64,000 nucleotides of DNA. It comes from Ampullaceana balthica. Lineage: Eukaryota > Mollusca > Gastropoda > Lymnaeidae. Both the position numbers and the translations under genes were made by a program. The notes below the pieces were generated by a model. The model was not told the DNA's origin. It did no database searches and was given only the letters and a program-made list of their open reading frames with translations. Location of the stretch: NCBI GenBank assembly GCA_944989445.1, contig CALYLW010001097.1, positions 442,671-506,670 of the forward strand, read 5' to 3'. Of this stretch, positions 11,590 through 23,294 are shown piece after piece; the stretch's first letter is position 1; every line of letters begins with the position of its first letter.

Positions 11590-13473
11590 CCGTATATACT
11601 CGTCCTAAAGCCGACCCGTTTTGGACAAATCTAGGGGAAAACGGGGGTGGGGGTGGCTTACGAGCGGGTCATAGGTGATTTCTGAATGTACAGTCGAACC
11701 CACTTACCTCGAGCTCGGTTAGCTCGACCACCCCACTAACTCGACGTTTTTTATTGGAACCGCCAAATTCTCTCTTTGTCTTAGCATTTTTTCATCGGCT
11801 AATTCAATTTTTCTAAGTCGCCGAAACCTAATACCTCGAGCACAAAAGAGGGCCAAATTTGAAACTTAGTGTTGGTTAGCTCGATCCTCGTCAGTTCGCC
11901 TAGCAATGCATTTTTATTTCAAAATAGTGTTGACATCTCGCTTTCTTCGAGACTTCCGGCTATTGTAAGATTCTACGAGATTTCAATAAAAATTACCGGA
12001 TGTTATTATCTTCTTTCACTTTCGATCCATGTGTGAATCAGATGAATTCACCCGAGGTGCCCGTAAATCGGCGTTAGTGATCTTTAATCCGTCATTATTT
12101 CGCAGTGCATGTTATGTTATTATGAAACTAAATTCATTTTCTGATGCTTTGATCATTTTTTAAAAAAGATAATGAAAATAAAGGTTTGTATCGAGAATCG
12201 ACGGTGGTTTTTATATAAATAAATAAAAAATTATTATTCTTTTAAAAGTTTGTTGTTGCTTTGTTACCAGTAAGATACGTGACTGTGACAGTAACACGCG
12301 CGTGACGATGAAATCAAATAATTTTCTTAATATTCCAGTAGATGTATATAATATTATTAATATACACGTCATCACTTTTGCAGGTCGAATTCTGATAAGG
12401 AATGATTTTTAAAAAAATTCGCTTAAAACTTAGTAATAGTTGCCGGCCGAGGTCTAACACACATCCCACAGCGTGCTGTGATCAACGGTCAAGGCCGCAA
12501 TAGTTTTATTTATATTATTACAAGACTGAGGAAATTCGAGAGCGTTCTGATAGTAATAGATATCCTGCACGTCAACAGCATTAAACTTAAAATTACCATA
12601 TTGATATGTTTATTTTTATGTTTTTTTTATTCGCTGATTCGACGGCATTGCAAACGCTAGCGGCTGTGACATGGGACTAGGTGAGGCGTAAACTTTGACC
12701 TTTTAGCGCATGCGCAGACAATTATAAACTGGTAACTTATTTTTAATTAAATGGAATCGAAACATGACAGAGACGTAATCAAAGTCCTTTACTTCGGCAT
12801 ATATATATATATATAAATTCCCGATTAGTCATAACTTTCCCCGACTTTCAAGGCCGAGAATTTTTTTAAAAGAATTCCCGACTTACTCCCTTTTCCTGAG
12901 TGGGAACCATGGTTATATTTAAATTTAAAACGGTCCTTAAAAACGAACGGTCATTACAACCTTAGGAAAGAGTGAAGAAATATTAGGGTCCGGATACGAT
13001 TCCGATTAATCGTTCCATCACTAATTAACGCTAACTAATTAATCATGTACATAAAGAAATTTCAAGCACATGTTAATATTTTGCCGCCATATTGGTTTTC
13101 GCTTTAACTCGATCATCGGTTATCTCGACGCCATTTTTCATACCCCAACGCCGTCGACTTAACCGGTTTCGACTGTACATTGATTATCGGTGTTGTTATT
13201 GTACATCATTAAGTTTTTTGTCTACATTGACATTCTGCAAGATTCGACTGCTCTACCAGAAGCTATAAAATATTATTAAACATCTGCACTTACCTTATTT
13301 ATTCATTTTATTTATTTTTGTGAATGTTTTTATAAATTGTTTTACAAATTTTGTTTTCAACAACGAATTTTAATGTACGCGCTTTCGCCACTTTTTACCA
13401 AAGAAACAAAAAAATACTGGTAACTCTTGGGGTCGGCTTGCGAACGAACGGGCTATAGAACGAGTATATACAG
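11590..13473. mobile_element. TA-flanked DNA transposon (CCGTATATACTCG termini) containing a nested element
   Basis: The left end reads TA-CCGTATATACTCGTCC and the right end CGAGTATATACAG-TA. The terminal inverted repeats are about 15 bases and extend imperfectly through a CGACCCG..GGGTCGGC inner part. TA flanks suggest a Tc1/mariner-type target. The element is split by the Tigger-like insertion at 11691-13175, leaving roughly 100 bases on the left and 300 on the right. No transposase recognised. Confidence 0.6.
11691..13175 (+). mobile_element. Tigger/pogo-like element nested in the 11590-13473 element
   Basis: Begins TA-CAGTCGAACCCACTTACC and ends GGTTTCGACTG-TA, so it has inverted termini and a TA target duplication as in pogo/Tigger elements. 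The first 500 bases carry repeated 'CTCGA' strings. The interior (about 12400-12700) could be remnant coding sequence but shows no readable transposase. A reverse-orientation partial copy is at about 17020-17508. Confidence 0.65.
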
Positions 13474-13799
13474 TAACTATCCTCATGAAAGTAAGCACAC
13501 TATAACAAAGAATAATCTAGGAATTGACAAAGGAATACATTATATAAATCCAAATTATAAATTTGTATGAAATAATTCAACCCATTCCCCACTAACTAAA
13601 AAAAACAGATTTGAAAAAGAATTTATTTGAAATGCACCGATTGTTGACATATTTTAGATTCTGGGAAACATTAGAAACCACACAACTGCCCATAAACCAA
13701 AATAGATCAGTACTCTAGTTAACAATTAAAATCTACAATTGATTATATATGTCTATTAAATTTCATAGTCAAATAAAAATTAATAGCTATTTAACAGCT

Positions 13800-14110
13800 A
13801 AAATAATGGCTTTGACGGGTGCAATTTTTATTCAGAAAAAATGAGTAAATACTGAAAATTTCAGCCTGATACCTCTTTTAGTTTTTGAAATATTCACATT
13901 CAAATATCATGAAAATGTGAAAGTCACGCGAACTTGCAACTGCCCTAAAAACTTTAATAAATCATATCTCAGAATGTTTTTGACCAAATGGCCTGAAATT
14001 TTCAGCAATTACTGAACTTTGTATGTACTACAAGCCCTGAAAATTTCAGGAAGATCTGAGATGGTGTGGTGAACAATTGTCAGAATTCTGGTTGAGTTGA
14101 CATAATGACC
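13800..14110. repeat. Repeat-like stretch with CTGAAATTTTCAG palindromes
   Basis: The string 'tgaaaatttcag' or its complement occurs several times (about 13852, 13994, 14038), with an AAGATCTGAGATGG segment typical of dispersed non-coding transposon ends. It lies in the ZNF706 3' UTR intron. Family not identified. Confidence 0.3.
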
Positions 14111-14184
14111 CATATGTAAGACAACACTCATAGTAAAAGGCTGATGATTCTATATACTAGATAGACCAAAATTGACCCTACCTG

Positions 14185-14627
14185 TCACACATCCTGGAGT
14201 TCTGGAGGAAGAGGTGATTTGGGATGCTTGTTTTCAAAATGTTGTTTAAATGTCTTGGGATCTGGCATTTGAGCCTAAAGGTACCACAGAAAAACAACTT
14301 TAAAAATCAGACATGAAAATTATTAAGCATAACTCTTGTTCTACTACTAGCAAAAGCTAACTTATCAAATTCACATCAAATTTAATCATTGCATTGTGTG
14401 TTAAAAAGCTGTGTCAAAGAAATAAATGTTAAAGTAAAAAAAAACAACTAGCAACATATGGCCATAATATCGAAGGCGATTCCTACCTTGCAAACAGGGC
14501 ACATGTGCACTAAAGCCTTAGCTGCCGCTTTCTTCTGATCCTGAAAAGTGGTGGCATTTTTCTTGAGATCTGCAGCTTTTTTAGCTGCCTTCTGTTGGGA
14601 CTGGATCTTCTGTTGGCCACGAGCCAT
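14185..14627 (-). CDS. ZNF706: Zinc finger protein 706
   Basis: Exons 14627-14487 (47 codons) and 14274-14185 (29 codons plus TGA) join in phase 0 through a gtagga donor and a ctttag acceptor, giving 76 residues, the same length as the vertebrate protein. The N terminus MARGQQKIQSQQKAAKK is the lysine/glutamine-rich SERF-like start. A single C2H2 finger follows: Cys-Pro-Val-Cys ends exon 1, and the two histidines lie in TFKQHFENKHPK of exon 2. The C terminus PLPPELQDV is also conserved. In vertebrates ZNF706 has been linked to translation and pluripotency exit and to amyloid modulation; I infer only orthology here. A ctcag acceptor five bases before the ATG implies an upstream non-coding exon I did not locate, and a donor just after the stop implies a 3' UTR intron. 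Confidence 0.95.
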
Positions 14628-14639
14628 CGTCCCTGAGAA

Positions 14640-16326
14640 TTTATAATATTTCAATTAAGTACCTTCAGTTAAAAAATAACTCAAATTTTATGTTGTTAAG
14701 AACGCTCATTGTTGAATACCAGTTATTAGTAAAAATTTGTTTAAAAAAAGACCAGTTGGGGTAGAGAGGTACCTTCCACTGCTCATGTTAGTCTGGCAAC
14801 CCGACAAGTTAAAAAAAAATCTGATGGGTCAAACTAAGGAGAAAGAGAACAGTGAGAACAGTGATGATAAGTGATTTTTTTTATATATTAAAATGCCAAA
14901 TTGTGTTTCAAAGACAATTTGATGGGAATTATTTTGAACTTGAAATTATGTTTTTAAAAAAAAAGATTTTGCCTTGACGTGGGGAAAAAAAAGTCTGGTA
15001 ATACGCTAAATGAGACTAAAAGAAATTAAAGTGAACCAGTACAGGTCTTGAACTTAGGTCTTGTTAAACGGTCAATAACCGTTATAAGAAGATGACCGGA
15101 AAACCAGTGAAGAAACATCTAGTTCAATAACACAGATCTAAAAGGCACATAGGAATGAATGCAAATGTATCTAAAATCAAACAGATTATGGAACGCAACA
15201 TAAAAACTATTGAGTATTAACAACATCCAGAGGTTACAAGGATGTCTTAGATAATTTTCTCAGTGACAGGGTGGATGAAAGCTGCATTGCATTACCTCGA
15301 TTAATTTCACTGGCACACGGACGACTAAAGGTAACAAATTAATAAATATGTTACTTAAATCATGTACTTTCACCCTTTAAACCCTGGGTTCCTCCCCTTT
15401 AAATCCCAGTTTTTCCGTGTTCCTCTTGAAAATTCACACTGTGTTTTGGATCTGAGGCAGATATAGTGAGTGACAAATTGGGATATTGAGTTCTAAGGGT
15501 TAAAGTTATTGCAGTGTTCAATGAATAAGTTGTTTAACTTGACACACAAAAACTAGAGAGTTGCAGAACCTTAGTTTAGATGTCACATGAACATTCCTCA
15601 AAGTCCAAGTAAATGTCAACTGTGTTGACTAAGTCATGGTGCAATAGGATGGGTTGTCCATCCATTAAAATATATTTCCTTTCCTTCAAAGTTGATGCCA
15701 TGACTTTTTACTTTACAAAAACTGAACAATGAAATTTTAAAAGAAAGTAAAAAATCAATAGCAACATTTAAATAAGCTTTTTTTCTTTAAAATATGACCT
15801 ACATTTATGTTGACTGCTGTATCTCTTTTCTGCAACAATATTTAAATATTAACACTTTTCTTTGTTAGATAAACAAAGCTTATGTGTGACATCCATGTCA
15901 TTTTAGGTTTTGTTTTGTTACAAATGTTAAGAATTTAATGTTTATTTTTAAACAATTTTTAAATTGAAGGGGGGTGCTGCCAGCCCCAGAGTGGGGTTCA
16001 TCATCTTTTAAGTTTCCATATCATTCTTCTATATACACAGAATCAATATTCATATATTCTCACACGGACTTCTGATATAACTCGCCACACTTAGATCAAG
16101 GACCAAGGATTTGATAGCTAGATGCAGCAGCCCTTTAAACAATTTCTTTTCATCTATTAATATTTAATTATTATTCAATTATTTTGGTCTAATAGCTTAC
16201 ACTAAAGAGCGATTATTAATAATGGGTATTGAAATGTTTCTTTAATTTTACTGCACTAGATTTAAATTATGATGTGAATATTGTCAAACATTGAGTAATA
16301 GTAGACGTTACTTAATGAAATAAGTA
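14640..16326. other. Upstream of ZNF706 coding exons, no gene seen
   Basis: AT-rich DNA expected to contain the first ZNF706 intron and possibly its non-coding first exon. No other coding region, RNA gene or clear repeat is recognisable. Confidence 0.3.
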
Positions 16327-16518
16327 GGACCCAATAACCACTACCCCATGGGACCCAATAACCCCTACCCTATGGGACACAATAACCCCTACCCCATGGG
16401 ACACAATAACCCCTACCCCATGGGACACAATAACCCCTACCCTATGGGACACAATAACCCCTACCCCATGGGACACAATAACCCCTACCCCATGGGACAC
16501 AATAACCCCTACCCCATG
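16327..16518 (+). repeat. 24-bp minisatellite, 8 copies
   Basis: Unit gggacacaataacccctaccc(c/t)at. Because 24 is a multiple of three, one plus frame reads MGHNNPYP repeatedly and one minus frame reads SHGVGVIV. Both are most likely by-products of the repeat, since no splice context or flanking coding sequence is evident. Confidence 0.85.
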
Positions 16519-16664
16519 CCTTATTCAACTCTTCAAACTGTGATTAACTGACAGTAATCTTAAGAGCTAAAATAACCCACTTCCTGATTAGCTATTGAGA
16601 TGAAACTTTGCACAATAAAATACATGTTAAGACAATTTGGCCAGTGGTTACTTCTTAGCTGTGA

Positions 16665-16830
16665 GGCTGCGCAGCCATTGGCAGCGCAGCAGTTTAGAGT
16701 TACAGCACAGCAAATTTTAATAAGGATAATATAATATACATATGTTTGTGAAATATATAATTTTGCAGAGAAAAAAGATAAATGCTACAAAAAAAACTTT
16801 GCAAACGGACCAGGGAAACTTAGACTTGGC
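16665..16830 (+). mobile_element. Repeat shared with the ZMYM1-hAT leader at 3700-3860
   Basis: Contains GGCTGCGCAGCC, GCAGCGCAGCAGTTTAGA and a following 'ttgcagagaaaa..aaactttgcaaacggaccagg' segment that parallels 3740-3840. Probably a non-autonomous or deleted relative of that element. Confidence 0.4.
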
Positions 16831-17019
16831 CAGAACATTGGTCACATGATAATCTGTTCCACTGGACTGATAGACTCAGTCTATTTGCCCAGTAGACAGT
16901 GTTGTATATGGTAATGTACCACATCCACATTCTTATTGCAAAATCAAAAATTCCATTTTCATGTGCTATTGACATAATTTGTGTACTATTCTCACCTTTT
17001 TATTTACTACTGACTATTG

Positions 17020-17508
17020 ATAATGCTTAATGCATCAGGAAATGAATTAAGTTTAATAATAATATAACATGCACTGCGAAATAAAGACAATTAAAGTCTA
17101 CAGATTGATAACGCCATTTTCGAGCACCTCGGGTGAATACATACACCATGGAGACACGTCAAACTAATTCACACACGGATCAAAGTGAAACAAGTAAAAA
17201 CATCCGGTAATTTTTATTGACATCTCGTAGAATAAACACAATAGCCCGAAATCTAGAGGAAAGCGAGATGTTGATGCTATTTTTAACTAAAAATAGCCAG
17301 AGTGCATCGCTAGGCGAAAAGATGGGGATTGAGTTAACCAACGTTAAGTTGCAAATTTGACTCTCTTTTGTGCTCGAGGTATTAGAGTTTGGCGATTTAA
17401 AAGAATCGAATTAACCTATGAGAAAATGCTAAGACAAAGAGAGAATTTGGCGGTTCCAATAAAAAAACGTCGGCTTAATAGGGTTGGCGAGTTAACCGGG
17501 CTCGACTG
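17020..17508 (-). mobile_element. Tigger/pogo-like element, partial reverse copy
   Basis: The reverse complement closely follows 11691-12190 and ends on the plus strand with GGGCTCGACTG-TA. The internal part and other end are missing. An open frame at 17357-17590 is a passenger of this repeat. Confidence 0.6.
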
Positions 17509-17587
17509 TAATATAAATAAGTCTGTGGGAAAAAAGGCGCAGGAATGCCGTAACAGATGCGGTCTGCTAGAAAAAAGCACTGGTAAG

Positions 17588-18523
17588 TAGGGCTGTCAAT
17601 ATTGTTGAAAAAAAGCTACTCAGGTACCCGTCCAAATTTTGAACGGGTACCTGGGTTACCGTTCGAAACACCTCAAATTTTCGCTGTCATACCCACTATT
17701 AGCCTTATACAGGTACTTCTTTGTTTATTATGGAAATGCAAATTTAAATGTAATGAATCAGCGATTTAAAAATGAAGACATTGAAATACTACTATAGTAC
17801 AGTTAAGTAAAAACAATGAGTAGAGGAATGATTTTTTTTTGGGGCTAAAAAGTCTTTCAAAGATAAAGGGCGATAATCGTATGTATGATGACACGGCGGG
17901 TTATTTCTAGTTCATAGCTGAAAACTGTTATAATTAAACAACTTTCCGAGACTTGCCCCTACTGAGTGGACTCAGCTCCCAGAATTTCTTTTTGTTTTAA
18001 CAGTGATTTAAAAAAAAAGTATGGTGGGGATAGGAGTGAAGAAAGGAGTGAGTGAGGGGGGATTAGATAAACAACATTGGCTTGTCAACGTATTTCAAAG
18101 CCTATGCCAAGGTCATTTCTATCATTTCCTGCCCTTCTTAAATCTCGGCGTTGCAGTCTATTTTCCTTATTTGAACAATTCAAAGAGCCAAAACTTTTTT
18201 GTGTTAGATGATTTTTTTTCTTCATGTTCAAAGAAAAGAGGTGTATCAAAATACATTGACATTGAAGTTTGTCAGGACAGTGTTCTATTTCCGGTTGAAA
18301 GGTATTTCTTTTTAAGCGTTTTCATGTTAAACGTATTTCACAGCATATTTTTTAAATGAAAAGTTTTAATTTGATCAATTGTTCACGAAATGGGAACACA
18401 GAAGAGCCACAGTTGTATGCACATTGCAGCAACATTTTCACTGGTACCCGGGCGCAATTTTACTACCCAGGTAATTGCTCGGCAACGAGTACCAGGGTTC
18501 CTGGGTACCCATTGACAGGTCAA
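17588..18523. mobile_element. hAT-like element with GGGCTGTCAAT termini
   Basis: Left end GGGCTGTCAATATTG and right end CCATTGACAG are inverted. Both ends carry CAGGTACCCG / CGGGTACC blocks, typical of hAT elements with GGGTACC-rich ends. A related left-end fragment lies at 33957-34060. The interior has a 112-codon open frame at 18021-18359 with no recognised domain; I do not call it a gene. Confidence 0.45.
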
Positions 18524-18829
18524 TTGGCAATAGATAAAAATAGCGAGAATAGAACATAAATTTTGCAATGTTAAAATAAGAATGCAGATGTGATACATTA
18601 TTGTGTATATTATTCTAATTTTACATAAAAATAAAATATCTAAAATGACATATATTAGTGGTATGGGAATTCTCATGTGAGTGAGTGAATCTTCAAATAA
18701 ATGAAGTAATGAAGCCGAAGGCCTTTTACTTTGATAAATGAATGATGAAAAATATTGAAAAGAATGTGAATCTATGAAGAGTTGAAGAGTGTCTAAAATA
18801 ATAAAATTGTAAACCCTAATATATTAAAT

Positions 18830-19510
18830 AGGTAATCCTGCAGATTTTACACGTATATTATAATTTATTATTTCACAGCGAAATTTAATTTTCTCTTGAG
18901 AACTTTCGTTTTTAATTTATTAAATGCATAATTATATGTTGTATTTCAGCTATTACAGCGCTAATTTGTAAGTCTTTCTAATTTCTAAGCCATTTTTTCG
19001 GCTCTCAACAGTAAATAGTCTGATGATGATGCAACCATTTTTTTAATTATCAAACTACATGCCGGATTGTCCGATAAGATGCCAAATGGAAATTTCTCAC
19101 TTACAAACAAAGAAAATAAGAATCAAACATCTAGTAACGAAATAAGAAAAAGAAATTGTCTTTAAAATATTTATTTATCTTCTAAGAACATTAAAATAGA
19201 TGAATAATACTTTTAAAAAAATATCTTCAGTCAGTAAATTTATTTTAGCATGGGTCGAGCCAGGTAAAAAACATCTGGCAGCAGTTCGCTAGGTAAACAA
19301 AATGGACGAATCGTGACCACATTATGTATTATATAGAGCCGAAAAAATGCATTTGAAATTAAAAAGACTCACAAATTAGCACTGTAATATCTGAAATACG
19401 ACACATAATAATGCATTTAATAAATTAAAAATGTAAGTTCTCATGAGAAAATTAAATTTCGCTTTGAAATAATAAATTATAATATACGTGTAAAATCTGC
19501 AGGATTACCT
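18830..19510. mobile_element. Long-TIR element (MITE/foldback)
   Basis: The left arm from AGGTAATCCTGCAG at 18830 to about 19000 is repeated inverted from about 19370 to 19510. Flanking ATTAAAT (18823-18829 and 19511-19517) is a perfect 7-bp direct repeat, although AT-rich. The arms of roughly 140-170 bases enclose about 370 bases without coding potential. A diverged relative may lie near 20510-20700. Confidence 0.7.
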
Positions 19511-19517
19511 ATTAAAT

Positions 19518-21380
19518 AAAAATATATGTCAGCGTCGACATGTCAAATTTATTCTTTAAAAAAAAACAATATAAATATACTACAACAGTTACTAATGACG
19601 CTTTGTAAATAACATCTGGTTCATACTAGTTTAGACATTATCGATATCAGGTGAACTATCAGAGAAGAAATTTAAATCTTTTGTTCTAGTTATTACCAGA
19701 AAACAAAAATGATATTTCAACTTTATTATATGTAAATTATAAGCACTGAAGCTTTCTAATTTTCAAAACTATGATTCTTAATTACAATTAAATCTATAAA
19801 AGTACGCATACCAGTCCGAATCCTTACGGAAGTGCGAATTGCCTCAACGCCAGAAACGTTGTTTACTTGGTTGACCGCTTTCGCATTTGCTTGCGCACGA
19901 ACCTTTTAAGGCGGTGTTCACTTTTTTTAAAAATTCAAGCTCCCGAACGATTGCTTTATAAAATTATTTTATTCACATTATTAAAAATATATTGCACATG
20001 GTGTAAATAGACTTTTAAAAGTTCTATAAATATTTTAACAATTATTAGAGCTAAGAATATTGATAAAGATAAATTAGACATTTAATTTATTTTCTTTAAA
20101 ATGTTGATAAAATAAATAGCTACATTTTCCACATACAACCGCCAAAATCAACAAAACTTAAAATTTGAGAATTAATTTTAGACTATTCATGGATCTATTT
20201 ACCCATGTAGCAATGGTTATTAAAGTTATTAGTTAAGACATGTAATTGTCATGTAAATGACATAAATTATTAGAATTCATTAAACAGTATAGAATTTCAA
20301 TTTATTTTAGCCGAATACTAATAAATTTCAGTCTGAATAAGATGCTTTTAAAAGTGAAATATTTTCTTTCTCTGGGCCTTATGCGACTAAATAAAAAAGG
20401 GAAGGCTAAGTGAACTAAGTCGAAGTAAAATAAGGATATTTTTAAAAATTAATTTAATATTTAATTTAATAAAATTACAGGATTAATTTTGGAATAAAAG
20501 TACATTATTTCGTAGAGATTTTTAATTTTCTCGAGAAAAATTACGCGTTTCAAGTTTCAATTATTAAATTCATTAATGTATCAAATATTTTCATTATTAC
20601 AGTTTCAGTGGTTCAGTGGTAATTTTTAGTTGTTTTAAAATTTCAATGGCATTTTTTCTATCTGTAAACTGTGCATTTTCAGTTCAGGTTATAGTCTATG
20701 CATTTTATTTTAACTTGCAACCTACTTGCCAGATTTTTTCACATGGACGCACTTATGCTAAATGAATTTTACCCACTGAAGACGTTTACTAAAATGAAAC
20801 CAAGAAACGAGAAACAAAACACGAAATTAAAGTTTATAATAATTAAAATAAGTCATTAATAAATATGACAATGTGCTTTTTTGTGTCTGTGGAGTTTGTA
20901 TAGTATGGAACACGCAATAGAAAAGCAATAAAATAACATTTATTTGGCAACACACAAACTAGGACATACATATTGTAGAAATTTTCTTAAAATACCCCGT
21001 TCCCAATAATTGAAAGAAAAACATGACAGTTGCAGCCATTGAATTTATGATGTTGGAGTTGTCTCTTACGTTTCGTCTGATTTCCCATGAAATCACAAAT
21101 TAACAAAAACTAAAATGTTTAGTAGTTAAATTAATAGTTAAATTCTTTAATTATAATCTATACGTACGTCGATGCTAATTCCTATACTGTAACACTTATT
21201 ATTCACGGCGAGTAAACTCAACAACTTGTTATTAAAAATGTCGATGTGAATCATTGATTAAAATATTTTAACACTACAACTAATTTTTCTTTTGGAATTT
21301 ATGAATCAGAATGTTTCACTCGACTTACTTTCATGTCCATGAAACTCAAATTATTATTTTTTTTAAATATTATGGTAAAT
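19518..21380. other. AT-rich non-coding DNA
   Basis: No open frame or RNA gene I can support. 20510-20700 resembles the inner arm of the 18830-19510 element (aatttttaattttctcgagaaaa...) and may be a decayed copy. Confidence 0.3.
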
Positions 21381-21562
21381 CAGAGGAGTGACTAGGGGGG
21401 GGGGTGCGAGGGGTTCGGACCGCACCAAGTGACACCATCACAAGGGGTGACACCAAAATGTAAAATTTTGTATGTTCCCGTTATTTGGCACCGGCAGACT
21501 CGGAGGGGGTCTGTCATGGGGTAAGTCGTGAGGGGGTGAAACCAAACCGAGTGACGCATCTG
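21381..21562 (-). mobile_element. hAT-type MITE copy
   Basis: CAGAGGAGTGACTAGG at the left and GAGTGACGCATCTG at the right are inverted ends of the CAGAGGCGTC family. Flanks TGGTAAAT and ATGGTAAT suggest a slightly altered 8-bp target duplication. Confidence 0.65.
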
Positions 21563-21858
21563 ATGGTAATAATCAATTCCGTTGGATGTGCTTGAAGCCC
21601 AAACACCATTTAAATTCTAACACTCGTAGTATCACCAGACTGGCTTCCACCGCTGAGCATTGATTTCACTATCTCTGCCATCATTATCTCTGTCAAAATT
21701 TGAAAACTTCCTGAAGACCAGGGCTTTGCTAACGTTACAACTTAACGTATTTTTAATTTGTAGCTTTTCTGTGGGCCGAAGAATATGACGTGTAATAAAT
21801 ATTTTCATGCTAATTAAAAAAGAGAGAAATTGTAGAGTACGAGTAGAAAAAACAACAG

Positions 21859-22259
21859 ATGGTAGAAGTACTTTTCTATGGTAGAAGTACTTTTCTATGG
21901 TAGAAGTACTTTTCTATGGTAGAAGTACTTTTCTATGGTAGAAGTACTTTTCTATGGTAGAAGTACTTTTCTATGGTAGAAGTACTTTTCTATGGTAGAA
22001 GTACTTTTCTATGGTAGAAGTACTTTTCTATGGTAGAAGTACTTTTCTATGGTAGAAGTACTTTTCTATGGTAGAAGTACTTTTCTATGGTAGAAGTACT
22101 TTTCTATGGTAGAAGTACTTTTCTATGGTAGAAGTACTTTTCTATGGTAGAAGTACTTTTCTATGGTAGAAGTACTTTTCTATGGTAGAAGTACTTTTCT
22201 ATGGTAGAAGTACTTTTCTATGGTAGAAGTACTTTTCTATGGTAGAAGTACTTTTCTAT
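21859..22259 (+). repeat. 19-bp minisatellite, about 21 near-identical copies
   Basis: Unit tggtagaagtacttttcta. Copies appear identical through the array, implying recent expansion or homogenisation. Each unit is an imperfect dyad (TAGAA-GTAC-TTTTCTA). Confidence 0.95.
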
Positions 22260-22614
22260 CGCGAATAGCAAATATCTGTTTTAACACATTTTAAGAATTT
22301 TAAAGTTCAATTTTCATAGTTTGTTTTAATTGTTTTATTGCTTTATTATATTTACATTTATTGCTAGTAGCTAACACTAACAGGCATTCAGTGCACATTT
22401 GATATTATTCATTATCATTGTTCCAATTATGTCATTTGCTTGTTTCCAGACAGCATTACTTTAAACTATATATATATAAATTACATGTTTATTAATATCT
22501 GTAATTTTGGGCTTTAATAATTCAATAACTTCACTTTCCTAGTTATGTTAGATACAAATTTATTGCCGAGACACAAGTCTCCATGTAATGATCCTAATCA
22601 ATTTGTATAATCTT

Positions 22615-22936
22615 TAGAGGCGTCACTGAGTTCGGTGTCATCCACTGCGGTTGCTCATGGTGTCACCCCCTCACGACTTAACCCATAGACCTCCTGCCAG
22701 TGTCACCCCCTCACGACTTAACCCATAGACCTCCTGCCAGTGTCACGCCCTCACGACTTAACCCATAGACCTCCTCCCAGTGTCACCCCCTCACGACTTA
22801 ACCCATAGACCTCCCCCGAGTCTGCCAGCGCCAAATAACGGGAACTTACATAATTTTACAATTTGGTGTCAACCCTTGTGATGGTGTCACCCAGTGCGGT
22901 CCAACAGACCCCCGCACCCGCCAAGTGACGCCTCTG
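22615..22936 (+). mobile_element. hAT-type MITE with an internal tandem expansion
   Basis: Ends TAGAGGCGTCACT and AAGTGACGCCTCTG. Between them the block TGTCACCCCCTCACGACTTA plus 'acccatagacctcctgccag' is repeated about four times, making this copy larger than the 164-191 base relatives. No clear target duplication. Confidence 0.7.
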
Positions 22937-23004
22937 TTCCAACCTGGTCAGTAGTATATAGATAACTGGTATGCGAGCTTAAACATAGATAAAACTTACA
23001 ATAG

Positions 23005-23294
23005 GCTTAAAGAATTACAATGCTAAAATCTTAAAGAATTACAATGCTAAAATCTTAAAGAATTACAATGCTAAAATCTTAAAGAATTACAATGCTAAAA
23101 TCTTAAAGAATTACAATGCTAAAATCTTAAAGAATTACAATGCTAAAATGTTAAAGAATTACAATGCTAAAATCTTAAAGAATTACAATGCTAAAATCTT
23201 AAAGAATTACAATGCTAAAATCTTAAAGAATTACAATGCTAAAATCTTAAAGAATTACAATGCTAAAATCTTAAAGAATTACAATGCTAAAATC
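23005..23294 (+). repeat. 24-bp minisatellite, 12 copies
   Basis: Unit cttaaagaattacaatgctaaaat in about 12 copies; one copy near 23148 has c changed to g. AT-rich, no coding signal. Confidence 0.95.

Noticed and set aside
16327..23294. Possible CRISPR-like arrays (regular short repeats)
   Set aside because: Units are directly contiguous with no unique spacers, and the context is eukaryotic.
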